A stretch of DNA of 64,000 nucleotides from Megaustenia siamemsis (Eukaryota > Mollusca > Gastropoda > Stylommatophora > Ariophantidae). The notes beneath the pieces were generated by a model. It was not told the origin of the DNA. It did not search any database and saw nothing but the letters and a program-made list of their open reading frames with translations. Shown here piece after piece: positions 43,965 through 53,978 of this stretch; positions within the stretch are counted from its first letter, which is position 1; each line of letters starts with the position of its first letter. The stretch spans positions 42,489,946-42,553,945 of the forward strand of contig JAVIAB010000139.1 in NCBI GenBank assembly GCA_032433765.1. The letters are read 5' to 3'. The position numbers and the translations under genes are program-made.

Positions 43965-43965
<1 letters not shown>
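43150..43965 (+). other. Possible solo LTR or promoter-like stretch
   Basis: It contains a TATA-like 'AGATATTTAAACCCG' near 43334, a CT microsatellite at 43398-43432, and 'TTAATAAACATAAG' (AATAAA) near 43920. This order would suit an LTR (promoter, R region, polyadenylation signal), but no terminal duplication or TG...CA ends could be fixed, and TA microsatellites sit in it. It is tentative. Confidence 0.25.

Positions 43966-43966
<1 letters not shown>

Positions 43967-44021
<55 letters not shown>
43967..44021. repeat. (TA)n microsatellite
   Basis: About 27 TA units. A shorter TA tract lies at 43737-43781. Confidence 0.95.
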
Positions 44022-44024
<3 letters not shown>

Positions 44025-44302
44025 GACATTATGTTTACATAAAGAAGAGTTCACAAGGGCAAGAGTGCCTAACAATAATAGTCTGAACACTACAAAAACA
44101 CAACGCGAAACAATTCATCAAAGCCACTATACGAACCCAAGAAATAATAATAAAGAGAGACATCGCCATCGGTATCATCAACAATAATCATTCTTTTCAA
44201 ATGGGACCCACCGGTACTCAGAATAAAACCAGTTTTCACATATAGTGTCGATGAATATGATTATATATCATTGTCCGCTGCTGGAGCTTTCCTATGTATA
44301 CC

Positions 44303-44838
44303 ATCATCATGATCATCATCAAGTACCGTGCCTACTGGCGTAGGTGATCATGTCTCTCCACAATTTTCGATCTCAGCAGCTATTTATCATTTCTGTTGTT
44401 GACCTTCTGCCAAGCCATTCTCTTAAGCTGTCTGTTATTTTTTATCTTTGCTTCCCTCTATCTCTTCGTCCCTCAATGTTTCCAGTTGTTACAATATATT
44501 CCAGTTGTTCTCTTCTCATTACATGGCCAAAAAATGATGATTGTCTCTTCCTAATATTGGAAATTAGTTCTCTTTTTGCTTTGACCTCTTTCAGAACTTT
44601 TTCATTACTCTTCTTAGCTGTCCATGGTACGCTCAACATTCTTCTGTAAAACCACATTTCTACAGACTCCAGTGATTTTCTTGTCTGTTGTCCTATTGTC
44701 CATGATTCGCATCCATATGTTAGACTGGCTCTATATAACATTTAAGAACTCTTTTTCTTGTTTCTATTGTCAAAAATGGATTGCATAGTATCTTCCTCAT
44801 TTTTTGGAAAGCTGCTTTTGCCTGAGCCATTCTGCATC
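44303..44838 (-). mobile_element. RTE-like LINE-B1, 3' fragment
   Basis: The minus frame 44741-44442 reads 'LTYGCESWTIGQQTRKSLES' and 'RRMLSVPWTAKKSNEKVL', then 'SFFGHVMRREQLEYIVTTG'. One indel lies near 44740. The tail is at the left (ATCATGATCATC). Confidence 0.85.
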
Positions 44839-44839
44839 A

Positions 44840-45165
44840 ATGTCCTATGTATACAGCAATGGTATAAAGTCGTCGACATCATCATTTCGTTTACCCGTGC
44901 TGCAAGTCTACTTATACCCAGACATTAAGACTAACTAGTACCTCAATAGAGTAGTTGCAGTGTGCTGTCTTGGCGATACGAGCTGGTTGAGTGAAAGAGA
45001 GTTTAAACTCAGCTTGGTGATCTCAAGTCTATCCAGATGAAAAAGGAATGAGTACCTGACTCACATAGTGGGGAGGTGAGAAGTAGTGATAGCCAGGATG
45101 AGAACTGCCCCTCTCACTGTCAAACACTGCGGCTTAGAACGGTCATATTTTATTATTTCTTCCCC
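44840..45165. other. No recognised feature
   Basis: This is unique-looking spacer; no gene was supported. Confidence 0.35.
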
Positions 45166-45169
45166 ATAA

Positions 45170-45410
45170 GACATGATACTATTCTATTCTATCCTGGGAA
45201 CTATTTTCATTGCGGTTAGGAATTCCACATATTCTCTCCACCACGTGTCACGGCATTTCCCAAATGCATCAGTAAATTTCGTCCACAAGGTCCTATTCGA
45301 CCGCACAGGCGACGATTCCAAACCTCCTTAGTCGCCTCTTACGACATGCGTAGCAGGTAACAGTGGCTTTATTCTTGTTTCCCTTCACCTTTGGGGTCCC
45401 GGCAGTCACA
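45170..45410 (-). repeat. SINE-like element with conserved 29-bp core
   Basis: 45321-45349 is identical, in reverse complement, to 52561-52589, while the flanks differ. On minus the order is 'CCGGGACCCCAAAGGTGAAG', the core, and an AGAAT-type tail (45175-45195). A conserved centre with divergent ends is the organisation of SINE superfamilies that share a central domain (inference). Confidence 0.5.
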
Positions 45411-45411
45411 A

Positions 45412-45930
45412 GGAGGAAAGATACGATACACGTTATAGGACTACCTTCACTTTTAGTGTCACGGCTGTACTAATTCCATCTCATATCAACTAACTGAGAT
45501 AAACAAGACTAGAAGAGATAAGATTAGAAATAAGGCCATGAGGAAATTCCGGGAGGAACACCAACTCTTGACTATACTGAATAACAAAGACTAAAACGGT
45601 TTGAATAATTTGACCCACAATGAAATCAAACCAACCAGCAGCACGAGTATTTTACATGAAAACATCCGTCTGCAAGCAAAACGGAAATCCAGAATGGGGC
45701 GTGGATTGATGGAATCAAAAAGACATTAAGTAAATGCGACATGATAACAGCTCAGGCTAAACAGCCTGCCAAGGCCAGAAAATAACGCGTCCCTTCTCTC
45801 CGCGACACAAACAGTAGGATAAAATTAAGAATAAGAAAATGACGTCGGATGCTACAAACACAATTAAATCTGCAAAATACTTCATCAACAAGGCGTTGAT
45901 AAGGGGGTCTTTTTTTTTTTTATCACTACC
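45412..45930. other. No recognised feature
   Basis: This is spacer; the short frames have no motif. Confidence 0.35.
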
Positions 45931-45939
45931 GTGATTATA

Positions 45940-46046
45940 TAGCACGGTCGCTTTGTTGATATCTGTACGGTCGCTTTGTTGATATCTGTACGGTCGCTTT
46001 GTTGATATCTGTACGGTCGCTTTGTTGATATATGTACGGTCGCTCA
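45940..46046. repeat. 23-bp minisatellite, about 4-5 units
   Basis: The unit is ACGGTCGCTTTGTTGATATC plus TGT. Confidence 0.9.
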
Positions 46047-46049
46047 GCT

Positions 46050-46565
46050 GCAAAGACAATAAAAAAAACATGCACAACTCTTGCTCTCTCTCTTTCTCTC
46101 TGCTGCTCTCTCTCCCTTTCTCACTCTGATAACTGCTCTGTGATGCTGACCAACAAGCACCATCGGATCCTAACTTCAATTACTGTAATGAAGAATGTTC
46201 GCTGCTTTCTGGTTGATCAATGTAGCAACCATTATGTTTCAACAGCAAAAAATTATAAGTCCTTCAGCTATTGTGTGCGTTTTTCCGGTCCTCTTATCAG
46301 ATGAAAAGTTCTTATGATATCCTCGCTGCATTTAAAACTTGCTGAAGTTGCTTTTTTTTTTTTTTAACTACCCATTTCTATACTTGTAGAATCTTCTGTT
46401 CGTTACTTTTCGTTGAAAAAAAAAATCTATGCTTTTAATGGGATGCTATTTATAATCTAGATGTCTTCACAATTATGACGGTTTCATATCCTGTTAGACA
46501 ATGTATCGTAAAATAACAGAAATATCGTGGAGGAAAATAATTCCGGATACGTTGTAGTAGTGTAG
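46050..46565. other. No recognised gene
   Basis: It has a CT-rich stretch at 46080-46125, then spacer. The 90-residue plus frame has no motif. Confidence 0.35.
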
Positions 46566-46568
46566 CAT

Positions 46569-47168
46569 TCGAAATAGTAGTGCTAGTAGCAGCAGTAGTT
46601 GTAGTAGTAGCAGTAGTAGTAGTAGTAGCAGTAGTAGTAGTAGTAGGTGTAGTAGTAGCAGTAGTAGTAGTAGTAGGTGTAGTAGTAGCAGTAGTAGTAG
46701 TAGTAGTAGCAGTAGTAGTAGTAGTAGGTGTAGTAGTAGCAGTAGTAGTAGTAGTAGTAGTAGGTGTAGTAGTAGCAGTAGTAGTAGTAGTAGGTGTAGT
46801 AGTAGCAGTAGTAGTAGTAGTAGGTGTAGTAGTAGCAGTAGTAGTAGTAGTAGGTGTAGTAGTAGCAGTAGTAGTAGCAGTAGTAGTAGTAGTAGTAGTA
46901 GGTGTAGTAGTAGCAGTAGTAGTAGTAGTAGTAGTAGGTGTAGTAGTAGCAGTAGTAGTAGTAGTAGGTGTAGTAGTAGCAGTAGTAGTAGTCGTAGCAC
47001 TAGTCGTAGTACTAGTAGGTGTAGTAGCAGTAGTAGGAGTAGTAGTACGTGTAGTAGCAGTAGTAGTAACAGTAGTAATAGTAGTAGTAGGTATAGTAGT
47101 AGTAGTAGTAGTAGGTGTAGCAGCAGTAGTAGGAGTAGTAGTAGTATTAGGAGTAGTAGTAGTAGGTA

Positions 47169-47204
<36 letters not shown>

Positions 47205-47990
47205 GTATAGTAGTAGTAGTAGTAGTAGTAGGTATAGTATTAGCAGTAGTAGTAGTCGTAGTACTAGTCGTAGTACTAGTAGGTGTAGTAGCAGTAGTAG
47301 TAGTCGTAGTACTAGTCGTAGTACTAGTAGGTGTAGTAGCAGTAGTAGGAGTAGTAGTAGTACGTGTAGTAGCAGTAGTAGTAGCAGTAGTAATAGTAGT
47401 AGTAGGTATAGTAGTAGTAGTAGTAGTAGGTGTAGCAGCAGTTGTAGGAGTAGTAGTAGTATTAGGAGTAGTAGTAGTAGGTATAGTAGTAGTAGTAGTA
47501 ATAGTTTAGTAGGTGTAGAAGTAGGTGTAGTAGTAATAGTAGTAGTAGTAGTAGGTGTAGCAGCAGTAGTAGGAGTAGTAGTAGTAGTAGGTGTAGTAGT
47601 AGTAGTAGTAGTAGTAGGTGTAGTAGTAGTAGTAGTAGTAGGTATAGTAGTAGTAGCAGTAGTAGTAGGTATAGTAGTAGTAGTAGTAGTAAGTGTAGCA
47701 GCAGTAGTAGGAGTAGTAGTAGGTATAGTAGTAGTAGTAGTAATAGTTTAGTAGGTGTAGAAGTAGTAGTAAGTGTAGTAATAATAATAGTAGTAGTCGT
47801 AGTAGTAGGTGTAGTAGTAATAGTAGAAGTAGTAGTAGTAGTAGTCGGTCTAGGAGTAGTAGTAGTAGTAGGAGTCGGTGTAGGAGTAGTAGTAGTAGTC
47901 GGTGTAGTAGTAGGCGTAGTAGTAGTAGTAGGTGTAGTAGTGGTAAAAGTAGTAGGAGTAGCAGTAGTAAAAGTAGCAGCAGTAGTAACA
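46569..47990. repeat. TAG/GTA trinucleotide tract, 1.4 kb, with longer periodicities
   Basis: It is almost entirely TAG with regularly spaced TGT, CAG, TAT and GAG variants. From 46640 to 46990 a 42-45-bp super-unit ('GGTGTAGTAGTAGCAGTAGT') is evident, and longer blocks (46990-47100 versus 47250-47410) are duplicated. Val-rich plus and Leu/Tyr-rich minus frames are artefacts of the triplet unit. In the plus TAG frame it is all stops. Confidence 0.95.
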
Positions 47991-48299
47991 AACAGAGAGA
48001 TAATTATAAAATAATAACTATTATTTTTATTAAATTGAAGCCTGTGATACGTGGATTTGTGGAGAAATTGGGAGAATTTGGTGGAAGGAAAAGAAGGCAA
48101 GCAGTGATGTTCAGAAACCGCTGAAAACGAAAAAAAAAAATCACATAAAACAGTTCGAATAATACAACTGAAATTTTCGGGGCTAAAATATTCTATTTAG
48201 TAACTATAGTGAATTTCAAGGAGACAGAAAATCACACGGCGGGGATAAATACACGGTTCAAATACGCACCGAATAAATCGCTAAAATACTGTAGGACAC

Positions 48300-48695
48300 T
48301 TGATTATTGGTACATCATTGCTGATTGGGGACGTCCAGTGAATGGAAGCAAAACGCACCCCCAGGCAAATACTGTATGGTGAACTAACACACGGGAAAAG
48401 ACAAATCGGCAGACCTCAACTACGATTTAGAGATATCTGTAAATCATCTCTGAATGACTTCTCCATCTGTAAAAATGACTGGGAACATCTGGCAAGTGAT
48501 CGCACATCATGCAGAGCATGTATAAGGAATGGTATAACATCATTTGAGACTGTGCTAAGGCAACACTTACAAGAGAAAAGTCTCATGAAAAAGGATGAAA
48601 ACCCTGTGGATCAGTGGGCCTGACTTGTTCATTCTGTGGCCGTGTGTGTTTGTCAAGCATTGGTAGAATTAGCCACGAGAGAAGCTGCTAGTAAC
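48300..48695 (+). pseudogene. LINE C-terminal fragment ending in a C2H2-like motif
   Basis: The frame 48342-48623 reads 'RTPRQILYGELTHGKRQIGR', then 'QLRFRDICKSSLND', 'DWEHLASDRTSCRACIRNGI' and 'FETVLRQHL', a LINE C-terminal region downstream of RT. After a frameshift near 48622 the next frame gives 'TCSFCGRVCLSSIGRISHER' and then a Cys and stop, forming a C-x2-C-x12-H-x3-C finger-like end. The 5' part is absent. It differs from families A-D. Confidence 0.72.
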
Positions 48696-49035
48696 AAAAA
48701 CAAAACCTCAAAAACAAAAAATATACACAATAGCCCCCACTAGACCGTCTGACAAGGCGAAAAGGGCCACACAATTGCTGATAATCGCTTCACATGACGA
48801 AGCGAGACTGATGTGAGAACGAAAATCTATTAGATGAAAAATTTTAAAATGGTGCCATCCTGAAGTGATCACTTCGCAAAGTCAATTTCATTACACAACA
48901 ATCCACCACTGAGCACATAACTCCGTCCTCACTGCAGCAGAGCTCGTCACTGAGAGTGGGAACAACAGGAGGACTCGCTGAAATTAAAACATGGACAACC
49001 GTCGTTTGATAAGGAGAGTGTGCATTGTACCAAGA
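48696..49035. other. No recognised feature
   Basis: This is spacer up to the hAT target site. The short minus frame at 48844-49071 has no motif. Confidence 0.4.
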
Positions 49036-49043
49036 ACTTTGTG

Positions 49044-51474
49044 TAAGGTGACCATATTTTTGAAATCCCATTCCGGGACGGAATAATTTTACTTCAATTT
49101 TCCACCAATAAAATTACATTTCTTCTTGCTGTCATTTTCAAGTGAATAATACATACATTTTAAAACATCTAATAATATAGACCTACAATACGCTATCAGG
49201 ATAATCAGGAGATTAAAAAAAAAGCAGTGATACTCACTTAAATTGAAGGTGAAACAGAGATGCTGTACTTTTCAGATGAGTGAATTTTCTGTAAAATGTC
49301 CTTCTTTGTATGCAGCATCTTATAAAATTCGACACATGTTCCCTCATAGTTCACTTTGGTGATCAACATGGCTTTTAAAGTTTCAACACCTAGTTGTGTT
49401 TTATCATTTGTCCACAAACTGTTCATCAGAGAAAACACTCGTTCTGTTGCAGCATTTGTTCCAGGTAGACACAAAAAGAACTCTGCCAACTTCAGAATAT
49501 GTGAAACGGGCACATGATTGTTTCTGAAGTGGGAAGCTAGTTAAACCCAACGCTGCCCTGGTAATGTTTTATTAAGACTCCACTCACTAATTTTTTGTGA
49601 AGTAACGAACTGTTTCATGTAGACATATTCGTCATACATTTCATTTTCTGGAAAGTCGACTGAAGGCACTGTTTGACTCACTAATGATGAAGACTTCTCA
49701 ATATCTTCCCAATTTGGTGTTCTGTTCAGCATTACCCAGCTGTAAGACTCTAGGTTTTGAAAATTATTTGCAGCCAATTTCTTCAAATAACTTAAAGCTG
49801 TTTCATAAAATGAAGAAATACTGGCGTTAAACTTTTTCACATCATCACGTGGAAATCCTTCCATTTCCAGCTTTTAAGGATTATCTGAACTCTTGATGGC
49901 AAGAAGCCGTCTTCCAGCTTGGACTCCAAGATAGCTTTCAACCTATTGATGTTGTCAATGACTTCAAATACAGTGACCATCTGTCCCTCTACTTTCTGCA
50001 CTGCTTCGTGGAAAGAGGATGCCTGACTGTGAACCAAAATAAGCCATGCCTCAGACAGTGGGTTTTCAAAGAATTCCTGTTTAAAAACTGGGCATCTGTC
50101 TTGAGATTGAAAATATGATTTTAGAGGCAGGAACATGTAAAGAACCCTTTCAACAGCAGGCAAGAGCGCAAGCCACCTAGTTTGTGCATAACCTAAAATC
50201 CTCTGGAAGTCTGTGTCGACAAACTGACAAAACTGCTTGAGACTTTCAACTCTAACTGTGTATGATTTGAAGTACAGATACATTTTTGCAATAGTCATTT
50301 CAACATCAACAGGCAATACGTCTGCAGCTGCTCGAACAGTGTTGTGGAAAATATGGCAAGCACACCCAACACCTATCAAACTATGTCCAAGGTTTCTTTC
50401 AGTTTTGTGAAAACATTGTTCTGTCCTTTTCTTTCAGCGCCCCCAAAATTAGAATTTGAGGTTGTCTGCACATAATCCAACTACTTTCAGTTCTAAACCA
50501 TTTTCAGTTAGACAGTCAATAAGAAAACTACTTACTATATCAGATGTTTCACCCGGCAATGACTTCAACTCTAATATTTTAACTTTCAGTCCCTTATTGC
50601 GATCAAAGTATCTGACAAGCAAAGGAAAAATCTTGATTTCTTTGTGGTTGGAGGCATCTGTCAGTATGGAGATAAATGTTACGTGTTCTAGGTCACATCT
50701 CAACTCGTTTAGAGCATGGGGTGTGAACACATTCCGAATAATAGCTTCTGTTTTCGTACGTTCACAAGCAAATTTTGGTTCTAAAGTTATCTGAAGCAAT
50801 TTTGATGTGCAGTCCATAGATCTAAACGTGTGATTGTGCATCACTGTATGATATGCAAAGGCACCTTCTGTAGCAGCTAACTGTTCTTCTTTGTCACCAA
50901 CCTGTTCAGCTCGAAAAAAATTTGTCAACAACGAGCTTGATGCAGCAGTAGCGACGGCTCTCTTATGTTTATCACTATTTATGTGGCTCTTAATATCACC
51001 ACGTCCACTATGGTTAATAGTAAACCCGGATGAACATATATTACATCTTACAGTGAAGTCTGATGACGATGTAGACTTTTTTATAAAAGGGTATTCCTTT
51101 TGTAAATCTTGATTAAAACTACAATTACGCTTCGGTGCCATTTTTTACGAAAGTGAAAGTGAAAGTTAGTAACATAACGAATATATACGAGATTTAAAAC
51201 TAGGAGCGCATTCTACTGTTTTGATATTAAACAAAATTGTCTACACAGCAACGGAATAATATTTTTTTAATTGAAGAAATGTACGCCGTATACCAAAATG
51301 GCAAAATTGGTAAACGTTTGTGTCCCAAATTATTTTTTATCAAATCCGGGACAAAAGCTAAAAAATATGCCAAAATCGAGACAAAACCGGTACGGCAGCT
51401 AATCCGGGACAAAGGTTCAAAAAATGTCAAATTCCGGGACTGTCCCGGACAATCCGGGACGAATGGTCACCTTA
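49044..51474 (-). mobile_element. hAT-superfamily DNA transposon, complete but decayed, 2,431 bp
   Basis: The ends are the 12-bp inverted repeat TAAGGTGACCAT (49044-49055; complement at 51463-51474). They are flanked by an exact 8-bp target duplication ACTTTGTG (49036-49043 and 51475-51482), the length diagnostic of hAT. A subterminal motif TCCGGGAC recurs near the right end (51345, 51403, 51433, 51453, plus an inverted copy at 51442) and once near the left end (about 49072). The interior encodes a single transposase on the minus strand. Confidence 0.95.
49238..51141 (-). pseudogene. hAT transposase with BED-type zinc finger, broken by four lesions
   Basis: Reading from ATG at 51141, the first 230 residues hold a BED-like zinc finger (C33, C36, H53, H59) for DNA binding. 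They also hold the RNase H-like core motifs 'ILTDASNHK' (D162) and 'GLCADN' (D226). Two indels near 50450 and 50395 shift the frame out and back. The middle part (50379-49837) reads 'GVGCACHIFHNTVRAAAD' and 'YAQTRWLALLPAVERVL'. A third indel near 49862 moves to the frame 'KKFNASISSFYETALSYLKK'. A single in-frame TAA sits near 49539. The last part (49513-49238) has the dimerisation signature 'NAATERVFSLMNSLWT' and 'QLGVETLKAMLITKVN'. The length of about 630 residues is normal for the family. With these lesions it is presumably non-functional, although the ends could still be mobilised by a relative. Confidence 0.9.
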
Positions 51475-51504
51475 ACTTTGTGTGATCGAACGATTTACAC
51501 GAAT

Positions 51505-51935
51505 TCAAAAATTAATCAGCACTAATAATACAAATAAAAAAATTAATTAGCACCTATAATACAAATTTAAAAAATTAATTAGCACGAACAATACAAATAA
51601 AAAAATTAATTAGCACGAACAATACAAATTTTAAAAAATTAATTAGCACGAACAATACAAATAAAAAAAATTAATTAGCACGAATAATACAAATAAAAAA
51701 TTAATGAGCACGAACGATACAAATAAAAAAAAGTTAATTAGCATCAATAATACAAATAAAAAAATTAATGAGCACGAAAGATACAAATAAAAAAAGTAAT
51801 TAGCACCAATAATACAAATAAAAAAATTCATGAGCACGAACGATACAAATAAAATTTATTTAGCACGAACAATACAAATTTTAAAAAATTAATTTACACG
51901 AATAATACAAAGAAACAATTAGTACATTACGAATA
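51505..51935. repeat. ~31-bp AT-rich minisatellite
   Basis: The unit contains 'TTAGCACGAACAATACAAAT' plus an A-rich spacer of variable length, about 13 copies. It begins just right of the hAT target duplication. Confidence 0.92.
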
Positions 51936-52008
51936 GTGAATTGTACAAAACTGAAAGCATCTTTAATATGTATATTAAAAGGAACACTGACACTGTATAT
52001 TATCATGA

Positions 52009-52179
52009 TTAAAGTAAAGTAAAGAGCCCCCGTCACGCCAAATGGTGTATGTGGAATATGGTGTTAGTGACCATAAATTTAACAGACCTTCCGCACATGA
52101 TTTTTGGGTAATGTGGTCGGTATTACGCCCTTGCCGCTTTACTTTCCCAGAAAAAAATCCGGTACCCATTTAAGGCAGG
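52009..52179 (-). mobile_element. SINE1, 5'-truncated, 10-bp target duplication
   Basis: It contains the 3' ~170 bp of SINE1 on minus, lacking the tRNA head. It is flanked by ATTATCATGA (51999-52008 and 52180-52189). Confidence 0.9.
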
Positions 52180-52189
52180 ATTATCATGA

Positions 52190-52535
52190 CTACCCATATT
52201 AGAAAAGTTAGATCCTTCGTTATGTTATTCCCAAAAGGCCAGCTCTTCCCCCCCCCCATTTGCTCCCCCCCCCCATTTGCTCCCCCCCCCCCCCCCCAAA
52301 AAAAAAAAAAAAAATTAAACAAACGAAATATAAATAGCGCTGCGCAAAAATTCACTTAATAAATACGACACCGACTTTTCGCAAAAACAAATTTTTTTAT
52401 GACAAAGCGGCTAACAGCATTATGTGCTGGTATCTGGTAGTCCCTAACAGCTGAATGTTTGCATACACTTAGAGAACTTTTCATTAGTTACACATGAATA
52501 ATATGCAGAAATGGTTTCTTTCATGTCATGTTAAA
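52190..52535. other. Spacer with poly-C/poly-A runs
   Basis: 52244-52302 contains three C-runs of 9, 11 and 17 separated by ATTTGCT, then an A-run. On minus this is a G-run cluster able in principle to form a quadruplex. No gene was seen. Confidence 0.5.
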
Positions 52536-52539
52536 TTAT

Positions 52540-52772
52540 AGTGACACTGTGACCTTCCAGGCATGTCGTAAGAGGCGACTAAGGAGGTTGATCGATGGCT
52601 TGACAAGCTGTCATTGTAAAAAGTATTGTTATGGAAACAGCGCCATATATTTTAGAGCAGTGATCTCTGCAATATGTGCCATTTTGGCACGCAAAGTTTC
52701 TGTTTTTAGGATTGTGGTTCTGCCCTATGTGCCGTCTTCGGCTCGAAAGGACAATAGATAGAAAGATAGAAT
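52540..52772 (+). mobile_element. SINE-like element with 29-bp core and LINE-A-like 3' end
   Basis: It carries the 29-bp core at 52561-52589 shared with 45321-45349. It ends 'CGGCTCGAAAGGACAATAGA' with a TAGA-rich tail, which matches the LINE-A 3' terminus (7880-7931) over about 45 bases with small changes. A SINE using a LINE's 3' end for recognition would explain this (inference). Confidence 0.55.
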
Positions 52773-53055
52773 GTTAAATTATCAACTACTCTTATTAAAA
52801 AAAAAAAAACAATTATTATATCAACATGAACTGAAAGCGAAAGCTGACTTATGGTTGAATGTTGACATATATCAGGGTCGGTTAACAAGAAGTGATCACA
52901 ATACGACACCCTACCCCAAACTGGCAGCACTGGAAATTAGCTAAATAATCTGGCCACGCGATTTGGGGATCAGAAGAGAAGTAGATCACGTACCTATATA
53001 ATGTGGTGTCCATGTCCAACGTGTTTGGCCAACACAAAAAAAGAGAGTAAATATC

Positions 53056-53555
53056 ATCGAGATTTGCAATAAATCATGAAACAGGATAATTTAAGTCAAA
53101 TTAACGACTTGAGAATAGCAAAATGTTATGTCTTCTCAACATTCCTATATGGTGCAGACACATGGACATTAGACACGAAAGCAGAACAGAGAATTGAAGC
53201 CTTTGAAATATGGATATATAGACGAATAGGTAGAATTGGATGGAAGGAAAAGAAAACAAACGATGAAGTCTAAAAATGAAAAGAGAACTACTAAACAGAA
53301 TTAAAACAAGGCAAATGCGATTTTTGGATCATGTTAAAAGACACAACAGCCTACTAAAAGTAATCCTGGAGGGGAAAATACAAGGTAAAATGGGCAGAGG
53401 CAGACCAGGACTAACATGGACGAGTAACATCAAAAGATGGACAGACTTTGACAATCTGCACCATCAAAGCAAGAGACAGAGCAGAATGGCGCTCCACGGT
53501 AGCCAACCTTCGTTGCGGAGATGGCACTCGATGATGACGATGATGAACGACTTGA
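53056..53555 (+). mobile_element. RTE-like LINE-B3, 3' portion
   Basis: It encodes 'NDLRIAKCYVFSTFLYGADT', 'EQRIEAFEIWIYRRIGRIGW' and 'MRFLDHVKRHNSLLKVILEG', then 'KMGRGRPGLTWTSNIKR'. There is a stop near 53270, and the 3' end is a GATGATGACGATGATGA tail. Confidence 0.85.
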
Positions 53556-53559
53556 GCAT

Positions 53560-53978
53560 CTTCGAGAAAGTGATCAGATTGTTGGTTACATACACTCATA
53601 CAACCTAAAGAATATCTTTTAATTTGCATTTCTCTTACTCTGTGTTCTTTGAATTATTCCTACTAAGCTGGTTTATTTTTATTTTCGTATTGAACTATTT
53701 CTTTTTTTTTTTAAATTATATATATTAAATTATTTGTTTCAATGTATTATATGTATAAATATTTATTTCTAAATATTACTTGTATTAAACTACATATGAT
53801 ATATGACGTCATGGGACGCACCAAGATGGACGCTTGTTTGCATTCGAGCCATGATGTAAACAATGTTGACTTTGCTTGTCTCCAACGGTTTGTCTCATTC
53901 TATTAGAGAACATCACGCTATATGTTATCCCAGCGAGTTGGGGGATTTTTAGAAATGTAATCACGGGTTTGATAATAA
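53560..53978. other. AT-rich spacer and upstream region of the EGF/galactose-binding gene
   Basis: It holds a perfect cAMP-response-type octamer TGACGTCA (53804-53811) and 'CCAAGATGGACGC' (53820-53832, YY1-like), about 150 bp before the candidate start codon. Both are plausible promoter elements, but a single octamer can occur by chance. Confidence 0.3.

Noticed and set aside
46494..48100. Poly-Val, poly-Leu and Leu/Tyr ORFs up to 309 residues
   Set aside because: They are translations of the TAG trinucleotide tract in non-stop frames, with no protein-like composition.
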